Below are positions 16,492-25,102 of a DNA stretch of 64,000 bases, in pieces. Below the pieces are notes generated by a model that was not told the DNA's origin, did not search any database, and saw nothing but the letters and a program-made list of their open reading frames with translations. Source of the stretch: Armatimonadota bacterium (lineage in GTDB: Bacteria; Armatimonadota; Fimbriimonadia; Fimbriimonadales; Fimbriimonadaceae); contig JADFMN010000003.1 in assembly GCA_022563855.1 (NCBI GenBank), positions 306,666-370,665 of the forward strand, read 5' to 3'. Positions within the stretch are counted from its first letter, which is position 1; the number at the start of each line of letters is the position of its first letter. Both the position numbers and the translations under genes were made by a program.

Positions 16492-17553
16492 CTACCGCGC
16501 GTACCCATACTTCCCATTGTGCGCGTCGGCAATGTACTTCGAGATTAGGTCGACCGACGCCTTCAGGTCCTTCTTGTGGATCGTCTCGTTGACCGTGTGT
16601 ACGTACCGCGTTGGAATGGACAGGGTGAACGAAGGGATGCCGCCGTGCTGGCGCTGCACGCCGCCCGCGTCTGTTCCGCCCATCGGCAAGACCTCGATCT
16701 GGAAAGGAATCTTGTGTTTCTCTGCCAAGGAGACGAAGTGGTCGAACAGCTTCGGGTGGCAGATCAGCGACGAGTCCATGAACTTGATCGCGGTGCCGTG
16801 TCCGAGGCGCGTGATCGCCATGTCTTCGGGGATGCCCGGGATGTCGTTGGCGAGCGTAATATCGATCGCAACGCAAATGTCTGGCGCGATGCCGGACCCC
16901 GCCGCCGTCGCGCCGCGAAGGCCGATCTCCTCCTGCACTGTCGCTACGGCGTACACGTCGACCGAATGCGCCTTTACCTTTTTCATCGCCTCGATCATCA
17001 CGTAAAGGGCGCACCGGTCGTCCATCGCCTTGCACGTGTAGAGGTCGCCCATCTGCTGGAACGTGCGGTTCATCGTCACCATGTCGCCGAGCTTCACCTT
17101 CCGCTTTGCCTGCGCCGCCGAGAGGCCGACGTCAACGAAGTAGTCGTTCGTCGTCAGCGCCTTGTTCGCCTCTGCGGGAGTCAGGAGGTGCTTCGGTTTC
17201 ACACCGGGCATCAGCACCCCGTTCAACGCACCGCCGGCGGTGTGCACGAACACCCGCTGCGCCGCCATCATGCGCGGGTCCCAGCCGCCGAGCGTATGAA
17301 TCCGCAGGAATCCTTTGTCGGAGATGTAGCGCACGACGAAGCCGATCTCGTCCATGTGCGCGGCGATCATCAGCTTCTTCGCGCCGCCCTTCGGCGGTTT
17401 TGTCGCGCGCTTTAGGCAGATCATGCTGCCGAGGTAGTCGACGCTGATCTCGCAAATCCCGTCGAGCTCTTCGCGCACGATCTCGCGTATCGCGCTCTCT
17501 TGTCCGGGCACACCGTGCGCTTCGGTCAGTCGTTGCAAAAGTTCGACGCTCAT
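16492..17553 (-). CDS. M42-family metallo-aminopeptidase
   Basis: 353 residues. The M42 di-metal core is complete: AAHMDEIGFVV (His and catalytic Asp), CKAMDDRCAL (bridging Asp), VQEEIGLRGA (general-base Glu and ligand), CVAIDITLA, and a final IPTRYVHTVNE with the last His ligand. Relatives form dodecameric tetrahedral aminopeptidases (TET, glutamyl or leucyl types) that trim peptides from the proteasome or Clp systems in the cytoplasm. The first 13 codons are duplicated about 1.06 kb to the right (18581-18620), flanking an apparently inserted gene; the gene here is the intact copy. Confidence 0.94.
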   Translation of the reverse strand: MSVELLQRLTEAHGVPGQESAIREIVREELDGICEISVDYLGSMICLKRATKPPKGGAKKLMIAAHMDEIGFVVRYISDKGFLRIHTLGGWDPRMMAAQRVFVHTAGGALNGVLMPGVKPKHLLTPAEANKALTTNDYFVDVGLSAAQAKRKVKLGDMVTMNRTFQQMGDLYTCKAMDDRCALYVMIEAMKKVKAHSVDVYAVATVQEEIGLRGATAAGSGIAPDICVAIDITLANDIPGIPEDMAITRLGHGTAIKFMDSSLICHPKLFDHFVSLAEKHKIPFQIEVLPMGGTDAGGVQRQHGGIPSFTLSIPTRYVHTVNETIHKKDLKASVDLISKYIADAHNGKYGYAR

Positions 17554-17556
17554 GGC
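17517..17556. repeat. Direct repeat, left copy (M42 gene start)
   Basis: This 40-base segment, the first codons of the M42 gene, matches 18581-18620 at 37 of 40 positions in the same orientation. All three differences are synonymous codon changes (T-T, L-L, L-L) in the M42 frame. Confidence 0.9.
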
Positions 17557-17634
17557 TGGCGGTTTTACCCTGTGTTGGTGCTTTGGGAGATACAGTGCGC
17601 TGGCGATGGCGCAGGCAAGTACATCGAGAGCAGC

Positions 17635-17656
17635 GAACGGCGCGATAGCCCGTGAG
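17635..17656 (+). repeat. Dispersed repeat A, module 2
   Basis: Exact reverse complement of 6743-6764 over 22 bases. Confidence 0.8.
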
Positions 17657-17661
17657 CACCC

Positions 17662-17691
17662 GCGCGGCTCGCGAGGACGCTCGCCCTCCCG
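17662..17691. repeat. Dispersed repeat A, module 1
   Basis: Matches 6651-6680 at 28 of 30 positions in the same orientation, so the two modules are arranged differently at the two sites. Confidence 0.75.
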
Positions 17692-17740
17692 GTACTCTCT
17701 GCCTTACGAGTGCGGTGCTCGGGCGCACTTTCCATCGCGG

Positions 17741-17746
17741 TACAAT
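17741..17746 (+). promoter_or_regulatory. -10 element, leaderless-type promoter
   Basis: GGTACAAT: TACAAT ends 8 bases before the ATG at 17755. Confidence 0.55.
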
Positions 17747-17754
17747 AATCTGCC

Positions 17755-18564
17755 ATGAGCGTCACTACCTTTCTTCGTGATAAGGAGGTCGTAGCACGAT
17801 TCAAGGAATTCGTTACAGTTCCCAGAGTGCCGGACGCTTCCATTCTTGTGCCCTCAACGCTTGACAAAAGCCAAGCCTCGCTGACCGGCACTGCGTTCGA
17901 CTACTTGATGCGGTACACCGTCAAACGCCTGTATCCGACGACAGCGGTTGATCGACGCTGGGAGGCGGAAGGAGCGCTGCATTATCTAAATGACAAGGAC
18001 GCGAGGAAAGCTAAGGCGACAATTGATGAGGCATTGATCGAATTCCGACAGTACTCGAATGGAGCAGGCCTCACGCCTCGCCTCTGCGAACTTAGCGTCC
18101 TGCTCGGGAGACTAGACGTCGTGTTTCGAACCGGTAGGTACACGGAACTCGTCGGTAAATCCGATCCGGTGATCGTAAAGGAATTACTGGCGCTTGCCGA
18201 GGTGATCGACCTTCGTCAGTTCAAGGGCTTCGAACGGGTGTACCTTAATCCGACGTTTGGCATGGCGTCCAATCTAATTGAAGGTGCGGACGCGGATATT
18301 ATTCTGGACGACCTTCTTGTAGAGGTGAAGACGACGAAGAGGGCTGGTATCCAGGCAACGGAAATTTACCAATTATTGTGCTACGTTTTGCTTTGCGAAA
18401 TCGGAGGACTCGGCAATGCCGCCTGCGACCATCGGCTGAGCAGAATCGGGATTTACCGATCCAGGCACGCGTGTCTTACGACTTGGCCGGTCGAAGACGT
18501 TGTAGACATGACGCAGTACGACGCTTTCCTTGAATGGTTCAAGAAAGCGATAGGCGCAAACTAA
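17755..18564 (+). CDS. PD-(D/E)XK nuclease-like protein in a repeat-flanked cassette
   Basis: 269 residues, no signal peptide. Residues 181-195 read DIILDDLLVEVKTTK, a good match to the PD-(D/E)XK core (Asp181 or Asp185, Glu190-x-Lys192 on paired strands). It is followed by EIYQLLCYVLL, the Q-x3-Y helix typical of RecB/Cas4-type nucleases. The N-terminal about 170 residues are mostly helical and unrecognised (TGTAFDYLMRYTVKRLYP). Codon use is more AT-rich than neighbouring genes, suggesting acquisition. It sits alone between diverged direct repeats of the M42 gene start. A role in restriction or another defence or DNA-processing activity is inferred from the fold only. Confidence 0.72.
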   Translation: MSVTTFLRDKEVVARFKEFVTVPRVPDASILVPSTLDKSQASLTGTAFDYLMRYTVKRLYPTTAVDRRWEAEGALHYLNDKDARKAKATIDEALIEFRQYSNGAGLTPRLCELSVLLGRLDVVFRTGRYTELVGKSDPVIVKELLALAEVIDLRQFKGFERVYLNPTFGMASNLIEGADADIILDDLLVEVKTTKRAGIQATEIYQLLCYVLLCEIGGLGNAACDHRLSRIGIYRSRHACLTTWPVEDVVDMTQYDAFLEWFKKAIGAN

Positions 18565-18580
18565 GGTTGCGGGGTGCCTG

Positions 18581-18620
18581 GCGCTTCAGTCAGTCGTTGC
18601 AGGAGTTCGACGCTCATGGG
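18581..18620 (-). pseudogene. Stub of an M42 peptidase gene (right direct repeat)
   Basis: On the minus strand it encodes MSVELLQRLTEAPGTPQP and then a stop, the N-terminus of a second M42 peptidase, cut off by the end of the PD-(D/E)XK gene. It matches 17517-17556 at 37 of 40 bases with only synonymous changes, so it descends from a once functional, related but non-identical M42 allele. Confidence 0.85.
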
Positions 18621-18705
18621 CTCAGAGGTTACCTGCCGGTAGAACGGCGGCGGCCAGAACCCAGAATGCGCGATTGACGTACAATGGACGGGACAGGAGG
18701 ACGCG

Positions 18706-21462
18706 GTGGACGACGAGACTCTGGACGAAGTCCTAGAACGGCTCAAGAGAATCGAGGAGAGGCTAGACCGCCTGGAGAGCCGACCGGCCGAGCGCGTTGC
18801 CCCGCCTCCCGTCATCCACAAGCCGGCACAGCCGCAAAGGGTGTTCAGGTCTTACGAGCAGAGGCAGCCGCGGCCCATTCGTACCGAGCCTTCTACCGAC
18901 AAGCCAGCGCCGCCCAAGGAACCTGAGCCAGCAGAGAAGCGCGAGGACCAAGAGTTCGTCTTCGGCAGCAAGGTTCTCCCGCGCGTCGGGATCGTGATCG
19001 TCCTGCTCGCCATCTTCTATCTAGTCGCGATGGGCATCCAGCAGGGGTGGATAAACTTCACAGTGCAGTTCATCGGCGAACTTGCGATCTGTGGCGGCCT
19101 GATCGGCATCGGTATCTGGAAGCTGAACGAGCGCGAGGACTTTGGGCAGGTGCTCGTCGGTGGCGGATCGTGCGGCCTCTATCTGAGCTTCGCAGGCGCG
19201 CACGTTTACAAGGACATCATAAGCGCAGAGGTTCTCGTCGTCCTGTTCGTCCTGCTCAGCCTCGCCAACTTCGCATTCAGTTGGTGGCGCTCTTCGAAGT
19301 CGTTCTGGATGATCGGCTACATCGGTGGCCTAGTTGCGGCTGGAATGCCGATGGACCGGAGCGACTACTCCTCTAGCCTTTTGCTGGCGGGCATCATCGT
19401 GCTGGCGGCGACGTTTCTCGCCGCCTACCGGCAATGGTTCAAAGCGCTCGCCGGGCTGTGGCTGGTCTCCAGCATCTTCGTCATCGTCGTTACTCAACAA
19501 GCGATCCAGGCTGATGCTATGTCGGCCGCGACGGCAATCTTGATCTTATGTGGGTTTTCGTTCCTTCCAATCGCCGCGTACGCTCTGCGTTTCATTTCAA
19601 ACAGTTTCGACGAAAAGGGTTGGTTCTTCCTGATCGCCGGGGGCTTGACTTCGTTGGCGACGTTGACCTTCGGCAAGGAGATTCTGCCCGTTCCGCACTC
19701 TGTCGGCGTCGTCCTGTGGTCGCTCTCGCTGCTCGCGCTAGGTTGGTACATCCGGAAACGGCCACACTCTTCGATCCTTGTGTACACGGGGATCGGGACT
19801 GCGACCGTGGTCGCACCGATGGCCTTCGCCGCGTACCCAGCGTGTCTGACGTACGCAGCGCTCGGGCTCTTGACGACGGCCTTTGTCATGGCGCGCAAGC
19901 AGGGCCTCGAGAGGATCGGTGCGATCTTCAGCGCCTCGTACGTCGTTTTAACGATCACGGCCTACGTCATAGCGATGGCTGCAGGGCCGCTTGAGACGGT
20001 GGTAGAGATGACGATGTTGGGCGCGATTGCTCTTGGCTTTGTGAACGTCGCGTACGTCGCGGGCAAGCTGGAAGAGAACATGGCGACCGCGGTGACCGCT
20101 GCCGCAGCCGTGTTCTATCTGATCCTCACGCGCGCAGCGTACATTTCGGCCGCCGCGGAGCCAGCGTATGCGGTCGTGCTCGGGCAGTCGGTCTACGTTG
20201 TCGTCCTTGCGATCGTCGCCATCCGCGCCAAATGGTCCGGGCTGGGGATACTTGGCCTGATCTTTGGCGGATTTGCGGCCGCCATCTACTGGCTGTCGAT
20301 CGCGAACGTCGGGAGCGATGTCAGCACGGGGCGCGAGATTTCTCTCCTGCTCGTCCTGACCGCAGCTCTCGTCCTGTCGGCGATAGGGGCCGGAAGCGAC
20401 GACAAGGAGCGGCAAGCGTCGTCGGTCGTCGCTGCGGTCATCGGCGGATTCGTCGTTGTGCCGGCCATCTATCTCATGCTCGGACCTGAGGCCCTCGGCC
20501 TGGCCGATGCGCCAGCGGTTGCAACAGCGATCGCGACCTACGCCATTGTCCTGGGGGTGCTGTCAATGGTCGTCAAATGGCCGGGCCACGCGATAGTCGG
20601 ATCAGTGGCAATCCTGATCGGGACGCTCTACTACTGGGTTGAGATCGTTGGGAACCAGGGCATCAGCGGTGCAGGCATTCAGCTCTTCCTCACTCTTCTG
20701 ATGAGCGGCGCCATTGTCATGTCCGCCTTCGGTGCCGGGCGCGAAGCTGTTGGCAGACAGATCGCCTGGGTCGGGGCGTCGGTGCTCGGGCTGTTCGTGC
20801 TCGCAAGGGCGTTCTTCCTAGTTCTCACACTCCCGGCCGTCGGCATGGACGAGCAGACCGCGCTTGTCAGCTCTTGGGCGATCTACGCGATCGTGCTCGC
20901 GCTCGTGTCCAACAGGCCTAAGCAACTGGCGCTCGCCGGCGTCTCCTACGCGATCACGTTGCTGTCTGTCGCGTTCTATTTGAACTACCGGTTCGAAGGC
21001 TCGCTGCAGATGGGGCTGGGCGACCAGCTGATCGTCACCGGCCTGCAGAGCGCAGCCCTCGTCCTCGGTTCTCTTAGCCTCGGCAGGAACACGGACGAGC
21101 TGCAGAAGGCCGCCGTGCTGACATCGATCGTCGGCTGGTTCGTCTTCGCCCGCATGATCAACGTCGTTCTGATTCTGCCCGCGATCGGAATGGCGGAGCA
21201 GGCCGCGCTGACGGTTTCCTGGTCGATCTATGCCGCACTTGTCCTGTACCTCGGGTTCCGTTTCGACTTCAAAAACCTCCGGATCACCAGCCTCGTCATG
21301 TTCGGAGTCACGATCGCTAAGGTGTTCTTTGTCGATCTCGCGAAACTCGACGAGATCATTCGCGTGCTGGTTCTGATCGTGCTTGGCGGTCTATTGCTCC
21401 TGGCGGGCTACATCTACGTGCGTAAAAGGCAGGGAGCGCCGAAAGAGCGCGACGCAGATTAG
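18706..21462 (+). CDS. DUF2339 multi-spanning membrane protein
   Basis: 918 residues from GTG 18706, with AGGAGG 7 bases upstream and a TACAAT box near 18678. Residues 1-25 form a short coiled coil (LDEVLERLKRIEERLDRLES), 26-90 a Pro/Arg/Glu-rich linker, and 95-905 about two dozen hydrophobic helices, often with Gly/Ala-rich ILLGLG-type packing. This architecture (coiled coil, linker, many TM helices) is that of DUF2339 proteins, whose function is not established. The C-terminus ends in a short basic tail. It is monocistronic. Confidence 0.85.
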   Translation: MDDETLDEVLERLKRIEERLDRLESRPAERVAPPPVIHKPAQPQRVFRSYEQRQPRPIRTEPSTDKPAPPKEPEPAEKREDQEFVFGSKVLPRVGIVIVLLAIFYLVAMGIQQGWINFTVQFIGELAICGGLIGIGIWKLNEREDFGQVLVGGGSCGLYLSFAGAHVYKDIISAEVLVVLFVLLSLANFAFSWWRSSKSFWMIGYIGGLVAAGMPMDRSDYSSSLLLAGIIVLAATFLAAYRQWFKALAGLWLVSSIFVIVVTQQAIQADAMSAATAILILCGFSFLPIAAYALRFISNSFDEKGWFFLIAGGLTSLATLTFGKEILPVPHSVGVVLWSLSLLALGWYIRKRPHSSILVYTGIGTATVVAPMAFAAYPACLTYAALGLLTTAFVMARKQGLERIGAIFSASYVVLTITAYVIAMAAGPLETVVEMTMLGAIALGFVNVAYVAGKLEENMATAVTAAAAVFYLILTRAAYISAAAEPAYAVVLGQSVYVVVLAIVAIRAKWSGLGILGLIFGGFAAAIYWLSIANVGSDVSTGREISLLLVLTAALVLSAIGAGSDDKERQASSVVAAVIGGFVVVPAIYLMLGPEALGLADAPAVATAIATYAIVLGVLSMVVKWPGHAIVGSVAILIGTLYYWVEIVGNQGISGAGIQLFLTLLMSGAIVMSAFGAGREAVGRQIAWVGASVLGLFVLARAFFLVLTLPAVGMDEQTALVSSWAIYAIVLALVSNRPKQLALAGVSYAITLLSVAFYLNYRFEGSLQMGLGDQLIVTGLQSAALVLGSLSLGRNTDELQKAAVLTSIVGWFVFARMINVVLILPAIGMAEQAALTVSWSIYAALVLYLGFRFDFKNLRITSLVMFGVTIAKVFFVDLAKLDEIIRVLVLIVLGGLLLLAGYIYVRKRQGAPKERDAD

Positions 21463-21551
21463 GCCGCGTAGTTTTGCGGGTCTTGGCAAGAAACAGCGTC
21501 CCCACTTAACTAGGTTCAAGGCGAATACCTGACTGAGGCCTGATCGCTTAA

Positions 21552-22169
21552 ATGGATCGGATCGTGCTTGACCACTACGAAATGCCTCAACCAACGGTGC
21601 TGCGTAACTTGGGCCGGATAGCCTCCGAAGTTCAGTCGTGGGCTAGGTGCGCCAGCTTGCGCACAAGGTGGGCAGCCTACTTCCTCGTGCTGGTACTTGT
21701 GTCAGTTGGCCAGTGGGCGTGGCAGGGCCAGTTGAACAGACTGGAAGCGCAACTCGTCGAAGACAGGTCGCATTTCGAAATTCAGAGGTCTCGGCTTAGG
21801 CTCGCGCTCAAGCGTGCGGCGGACGAGCAGCTCGTGGGCAAGCCGATGGTCGAGCGGTTGTGCAGACAGGCGATCGAGATCGAGGGCTTGGACTGGGGCG
21901 AAGAGCAGATCGACGCGATGGTGCTGATCTGTTGGCGGGAGTCGCGCTACGATGCGAACGACCAGAATCAGACCTCGACAGCCTACGGGCTGTATCAGTT
22001 CCTCGATTCAACGTGGCAGTACACGAGCGTCGAAAAGACGCCCGACCCCTTGCTGCAAACTGTCGCCGCAGTCCGCTATATCGAGGATCGGTACGATACG
22101 CCGACCGAGGCGCTGAAATTCCATCGTCAGTTACGCGTTGTGAACGGAAAGCGAGTGCGGTACTACTAA
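21552..22169 (+). CDS. Membrane-anchored lytic transglycosylase-like protein
   Basis: 205 residues. One transmembrane helix at about 37-56 (AAYFLVLVLVSVGQWAWQGQ) is followed by a coiled-coil stalk (about 57-95). The C-terminal domain has the SLT fold signature CWRESRYDANDQNQTSTAYG followed by LYQFLDSTW, with Glu130 as the likely catalytic acid and a later AAVRYIEDRYDTPTEAL. Such enzymes cleave the glycan strand of peptidoglycan to make 1,6-anhydro ends. Length is short and the domain is minimal. Activity is likely but unproven. Confidence 0.82.
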   Translation: MDRIVLDHYEMPQPTVLRNLGRIASEVQSWARCASLRTRWAAYFLVLVLVSVGQWAWQGQLNRLEAQLVEDRSHFEIQRSRLRLALKRAADEQLVGKPMVERLCRQAIEIEGLDWGEEQIDAMVLICWRESRYDANDQNQTSTAYGLYQFLDSTWQYTSVEKTPDPLLQTVAAVRYIEDRYDTPTEALKFHRQLRVVNGKRVRYY

Positions 22170-22239
22170 GCGGTTCATGCTGTGCTGAGTCGGAGATCGC
22201 GTAGCTGACGAAGGGGACGCCTGGCCGTCGGGAGCGCCC

Positions 22240-22326
22240 TGGTGCCCAGGAAAGGACTCGAACCTTCACTCTCTTGCGAAAACTAGTACCTGAAACTAGC
22301 GCGTCTACCAATTCCGCCACCTGGGC
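22240..22326 (-). tRNA. tRNA-Leu (anticodon CAG)
   Basis: The complement folds into a class II tRNA: acceptor GCCCAGG/CCTGGGC, D-arm with GGAATTGGTAGAC, anticodon stem CTAGT/ACTAG with loop TTCAGGT (anticodon CAG), a long variable arm (TTTTCGCAAGAGA region), T-arm GGTTCGAGTCC, discriminator A and an encoded CCA. 87 nt including CCA. It reads CUG codons. Confidence 0.96.
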
Positions 22327-22432
22327 AGGGCAGGTTGCATTGTACCTACCGCATGCGCCGGTGATCTGTATCGTGGACTGTCATATTTGCCGGGGTGCTT
22401 ACACCGGCTGATATGGAACAAATGAACCGGGC

Positions 22433-24163
22433 ATGCTGACCGGGGATGTATTTGTAGAGGAAGGGCTGATCACGCCTGAACAGCTCCAGCTGGCACTTCA
22501 AAAGCAGTTGGAGATGGGCGGTGACAACCCGATAGCCCATGTCATGGTTGAAATGGGCCTCGTCTCCGAGCGCGATCGCGTTCGGTGCTTGGGCAACGTA
22601 TGGGGTGTGCCGTTCGTCGAAGTCCGCGATCTTTCTGCCAACGAAGAAGCGATCAGCCTTCTTACCCCACAGTTCGCAAAGCGGTTCAAAGCGCTGCCCT
22701 TAGAAGTGAAGGACGACAAGTTGGTCGTCGCTATGGCGAATCCTCTCGACGTGTTCGTCATAGACGAACTGCGGATGAACACGGGCCACGAAATCGAGCC
22801 TCTCATCGCGGTCGAAGCCGACATCGTAGCGGCGTTGGCAGAGCACTACAAATTTGACACGAACATCGGCGAGGCGATCGATGGCGTCATGCGCGATTTC
22901 GATGGGGACTTTGACGTTCAGGCAGACGCCCGCGCTGACGACGAAGACGACTTGTCGGAAGAGGAGTTGCGAGAGCTCGGCGAAGACGCCCCGATAGTCC
23001 GCCTCGCGAATCTGATTATCAACCAAGCGATCGCCGACAAGGCCAGCGACATCCACATCGAGCCAAGGAAGAACGGAGTTCTGATCCGGTACCGAATCGA
23101 CGGGATCATGATGGACGGAATGAAGCTGCCAAGGAAAGTGGCTGCGCCGCTGGCGTCGCGATTCAAGATCGTTGCCAACATGGACATCGCAGAGAAGCGC
23201 TCACCACAGGACAATCGCATTAGCGCAACGATCAACGGTAAGCCGTACGATTTCCGCGTCTCGACTCTGCCTGTTGTGTACGGCGAGAAGATCGTTATGC
23301 GCGTGTTGGACAAAGAATCGATCAACGTTGGGCTTACGAATCTGGGCTTCTTGAGCCACAACCTCAAAATCCTCGAGGACATGGCGCAGCGCACATACGG
23401 AATCGTTCTGGTCACCGGCCCGACTGGATCGGGAAAGACGACGACGCTTTACTCGCTGATCAACCAAACGAACGATGGGCTGAAGAACATCCTCACGATC
23501 GAGGATCCCGTCGAATACGAACTGGACAGTATCAACCAGACCAGCGTCAACGTGAAGGCAGGGATGACTTTCCAAGCAGGTTTGCGGGCAATGTTGCGCC
23601 AAGATCCGGACGTCATCATGGTCGGCGAAATGCGCGACCGCGAGACCGCGACGATCGCGATGGAGGCAGCGCTGACCGGCCACCTCGTCTTCAGCACGCT
23701 TCACACGAACGATGCTTCGTCGGCGCCCAGCAGGCTGGCAGACATGGATGTTGAGCCGTTCCTGGTCGCATCCTCGTTGATAGGTGTGTTGGCGCAGCGG
23801 CTCGTTCGCGTGATTTGCCCGCACTGCAAGGAGAGCTATACCGCGAGCCGTGAGAGCTTGCTGCGCTACGGATTCCCACTGCCCGAAGAGGTTGGCGCCG
23901 AGACAAAGGGAGAGTTGAAGCTGTTCAAGGGCGCTGGCTGTGACAAGTGCCGGGGATCGGGTTATAAAGGTCGAACCGGCGTGCACGAGTTGCTCGTGCT
24001 GTCCGATGAAATCCGCGACCAGATTCTGCACAAAGCGCCGACGCACGAAATCCGAAAGATGGCGATCCAAAACGGCATGAAGAGCCTGCAAGCAGATGCT
24101 GTCCAGAAGATACTGATGGGCGTTACGTCGGTCGATGAGGTACTGAGGGTGATCTACTCATAG
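22433..24163 (+). CDS. pilB: Type IV pilus assembly ATPase PilB / GspE family
   Basis: 576 residues. The N-terminal MshEN domain (LTGDVFVEEGLITPEQLQLA and VWGVPFVEVRDLS) is the type known to bind c-di-GMP in some homologues. The ATPase core has Walker A GPTGSGKT at 329-336, the Asp box, and Walker B/His box DPDVIMVGEMRDRETA. Cys462/Cys465 (CPHC) and Cys503/Cys506 (CDKC) form the tetracysteine zinc site of extension ATPases. It powers pilin or pseudopilin polymerisation at the inner membrane. It heads a cluster with the HDOD gene and pilT (spacings 10 and 14 bases). Confidence 0.94.
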   Translation: MLTGDVFVEEGLITPEQLQLALQKQLEMGGDNPIAHVMVEMGLVSERDRVRCLGNVWGVPFVEVRDLSANEEAISLLTPQFAKRFKALPLEVKDDKLVVAMANPLDVFVIDELRMNTGHEIEPLIAVEADIVAALAEHYKFDTNIGEAIDGVMRDFDGDFDVQADARADDEDDLSEEELRELGEDAPIVRLANLIINQAIADKASDIHIEPRKNGVLIRYRIDGIMMDGMKLPRKVAAPLASRFKIVANMDIAEKRSPQDNRISATINGKPYDFRVSTLPVVYGEKIVMRVLDKESINVGLTNLGFLSHNLKILEDMAQRTYGIVLVTGPTGSGKTTTLYSLINQTNDGLKNILTIEDPVEYELDSINQTSVNVKAGMTFQAGLRAMLRQDPDVIMVGEMRDRETATIAMEAALTGHLVFSTLHTNDASSAPSRLADMDVEPFLVASSLIGVLAQRLVRVICPHCKESYTASRESLLRYGFPLPEEVGAETKGELKLFKGAGCDKCRGSGYKGRTGVHELLVLSDEIRDQILHKAPTHEIRKMAIQNGMKSLQADAVQKILMGVTSVDEVLRVIYS

Positions 24164-24173
24164 GAGCGAGCTG

Positions 24174-25088
24174 ATGTCTGGTGAACGTCTAAACCGATTG
24201 CCGCCGATTCCCTCGGATGAACAGAAACCGAAGGAGGACACGGCCCTGTCTCCGGTTGACTCAATACTATTGAGAACCAAAGAGGTCGCTGTGTTGCCGC
24301 AGGTCGTGTTCAAGATCATGGAGATGACCAGCAGCGTCGATTCGTCTTCGCGGATGTTGGAGCAAGAGATCGTCGTCGATCCGGGTTTCTCAGCGCGAAT
24401 ATTGGCGCAGGCAAACTCCGCGTATTACGCGCTTCCTCGAAAGGTGACGTCGATCCGCGAGGCCGTTGCGTTCCTCGGCTATAAGGCTGTGCGGCAGCTA
24501 TCGATGACCATTGGCGTGTTCGACATGTTTGTCGGCAAGACCGATAAGGGATCGATGCGGCGCAGAGCATGGTGGCGTCACTCGCTCGATACTGCGGTGT
24601 GCTGCCGGTTCTTGGCCGAGAAGCTGGGCAAGGGATCGGCTGACCAGGCTTACACATGCGCGTTGTTACACCTTCTGGGCAAGACGCTATTGGATCGATA
24701 TGACAGCGATGAGTACTCGAAGGTTGAAGCCCTGGCGGAGAAGGGCGCAGTGGATCGCGACGCCGAGCAGGCAGTGTTCAAGTGCGATCACGTCGAGGTC
24801 TGTCAAACGGCAGCAACGCGCTGGCGATTCCCTGAAGTCTTGATCGAGGGGGTGAGCTACATCGACGAACCTGCGAACGACGATCCGTACTGTGACCTGA
24901 AGGCAATGGTCTCAGTTTCGAACAAGGTCGCGTACATGGTGATCGCGGGCAAGGGCCTCAAGGACTGGGACACGGACTCTATCCCTGAGTGGGCAGTCTC
25001 GATCTTGGGATTGAACAAGGAACGATTAACACTGCTGATCGACGAGTCCACGGCAGCAGTCGCCGCTGAGGCGCACATGAGTTTTTAG
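24174..25088 (+). CDS. HDOD-domain regulatory protein between pilB and pilT
   Basis: 304 residues, cytoplasmic. The HDOD fold is clear: LPQVVFKIMEMTSSVDSSSR, IVVDPGFSARILAQANSAYY, REAVAFLGYKAVRQLSMTIG, and a helix with HSLDTAVCCRFLAEKLGK then YTCALLHLLGKTLLDRY. HDOD proteins are HD-domain relatives that usually lack the full HD catalytic residues and act in signalling (for example CdgR/BirC types controlling c-di-GMP or pilus output). Its position between the extension and retraction ATPases suggests it tunes twitching or pilus function. That role is inferred from context. Confidence 0.88.
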   Translation: MSGERLNRLPPIPSDEQKPKEDTALSPVDSILLRTKEVAVLPQVVFKIMEMTSSVDSSSRMLEQEIVVDPGFSARILAQANSAYYALPRKVTSIREAVAFLGYKAVRQLSMTIGVFDMFVGKTDKGSMRRRAWWRHSLDTAVCCRFLAEKLGKGSADQAYTCALLHLLGKTLLDRYDSDEYSKVEALAEKGAVDRDAEQAVFKCDHVEVCQTAATRWRFPEVLIEGVSYIDEPANDDPYCDLKAMVSVSNKVAYMVIAGKGLKDWDTDSIPEWAVSILGLNKERLTLLIDESTAAVAAEAHMSF

Positions 25089-25102
25089 AACGGAGAATGG
25101 CA

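Noticed and set aside
17554..18580. Insertion sequence around the PD-(D/E)XK gene
   Set aside because: No transposase motif, terminal inverted repeats or short identical target duplication; flanking repeats are long, diverged and coding.
22240..22326. tRNA-Leu as an integration (att) site
   Set aside because: No duplicated tRNA 3' end or integrase was seen on either side.
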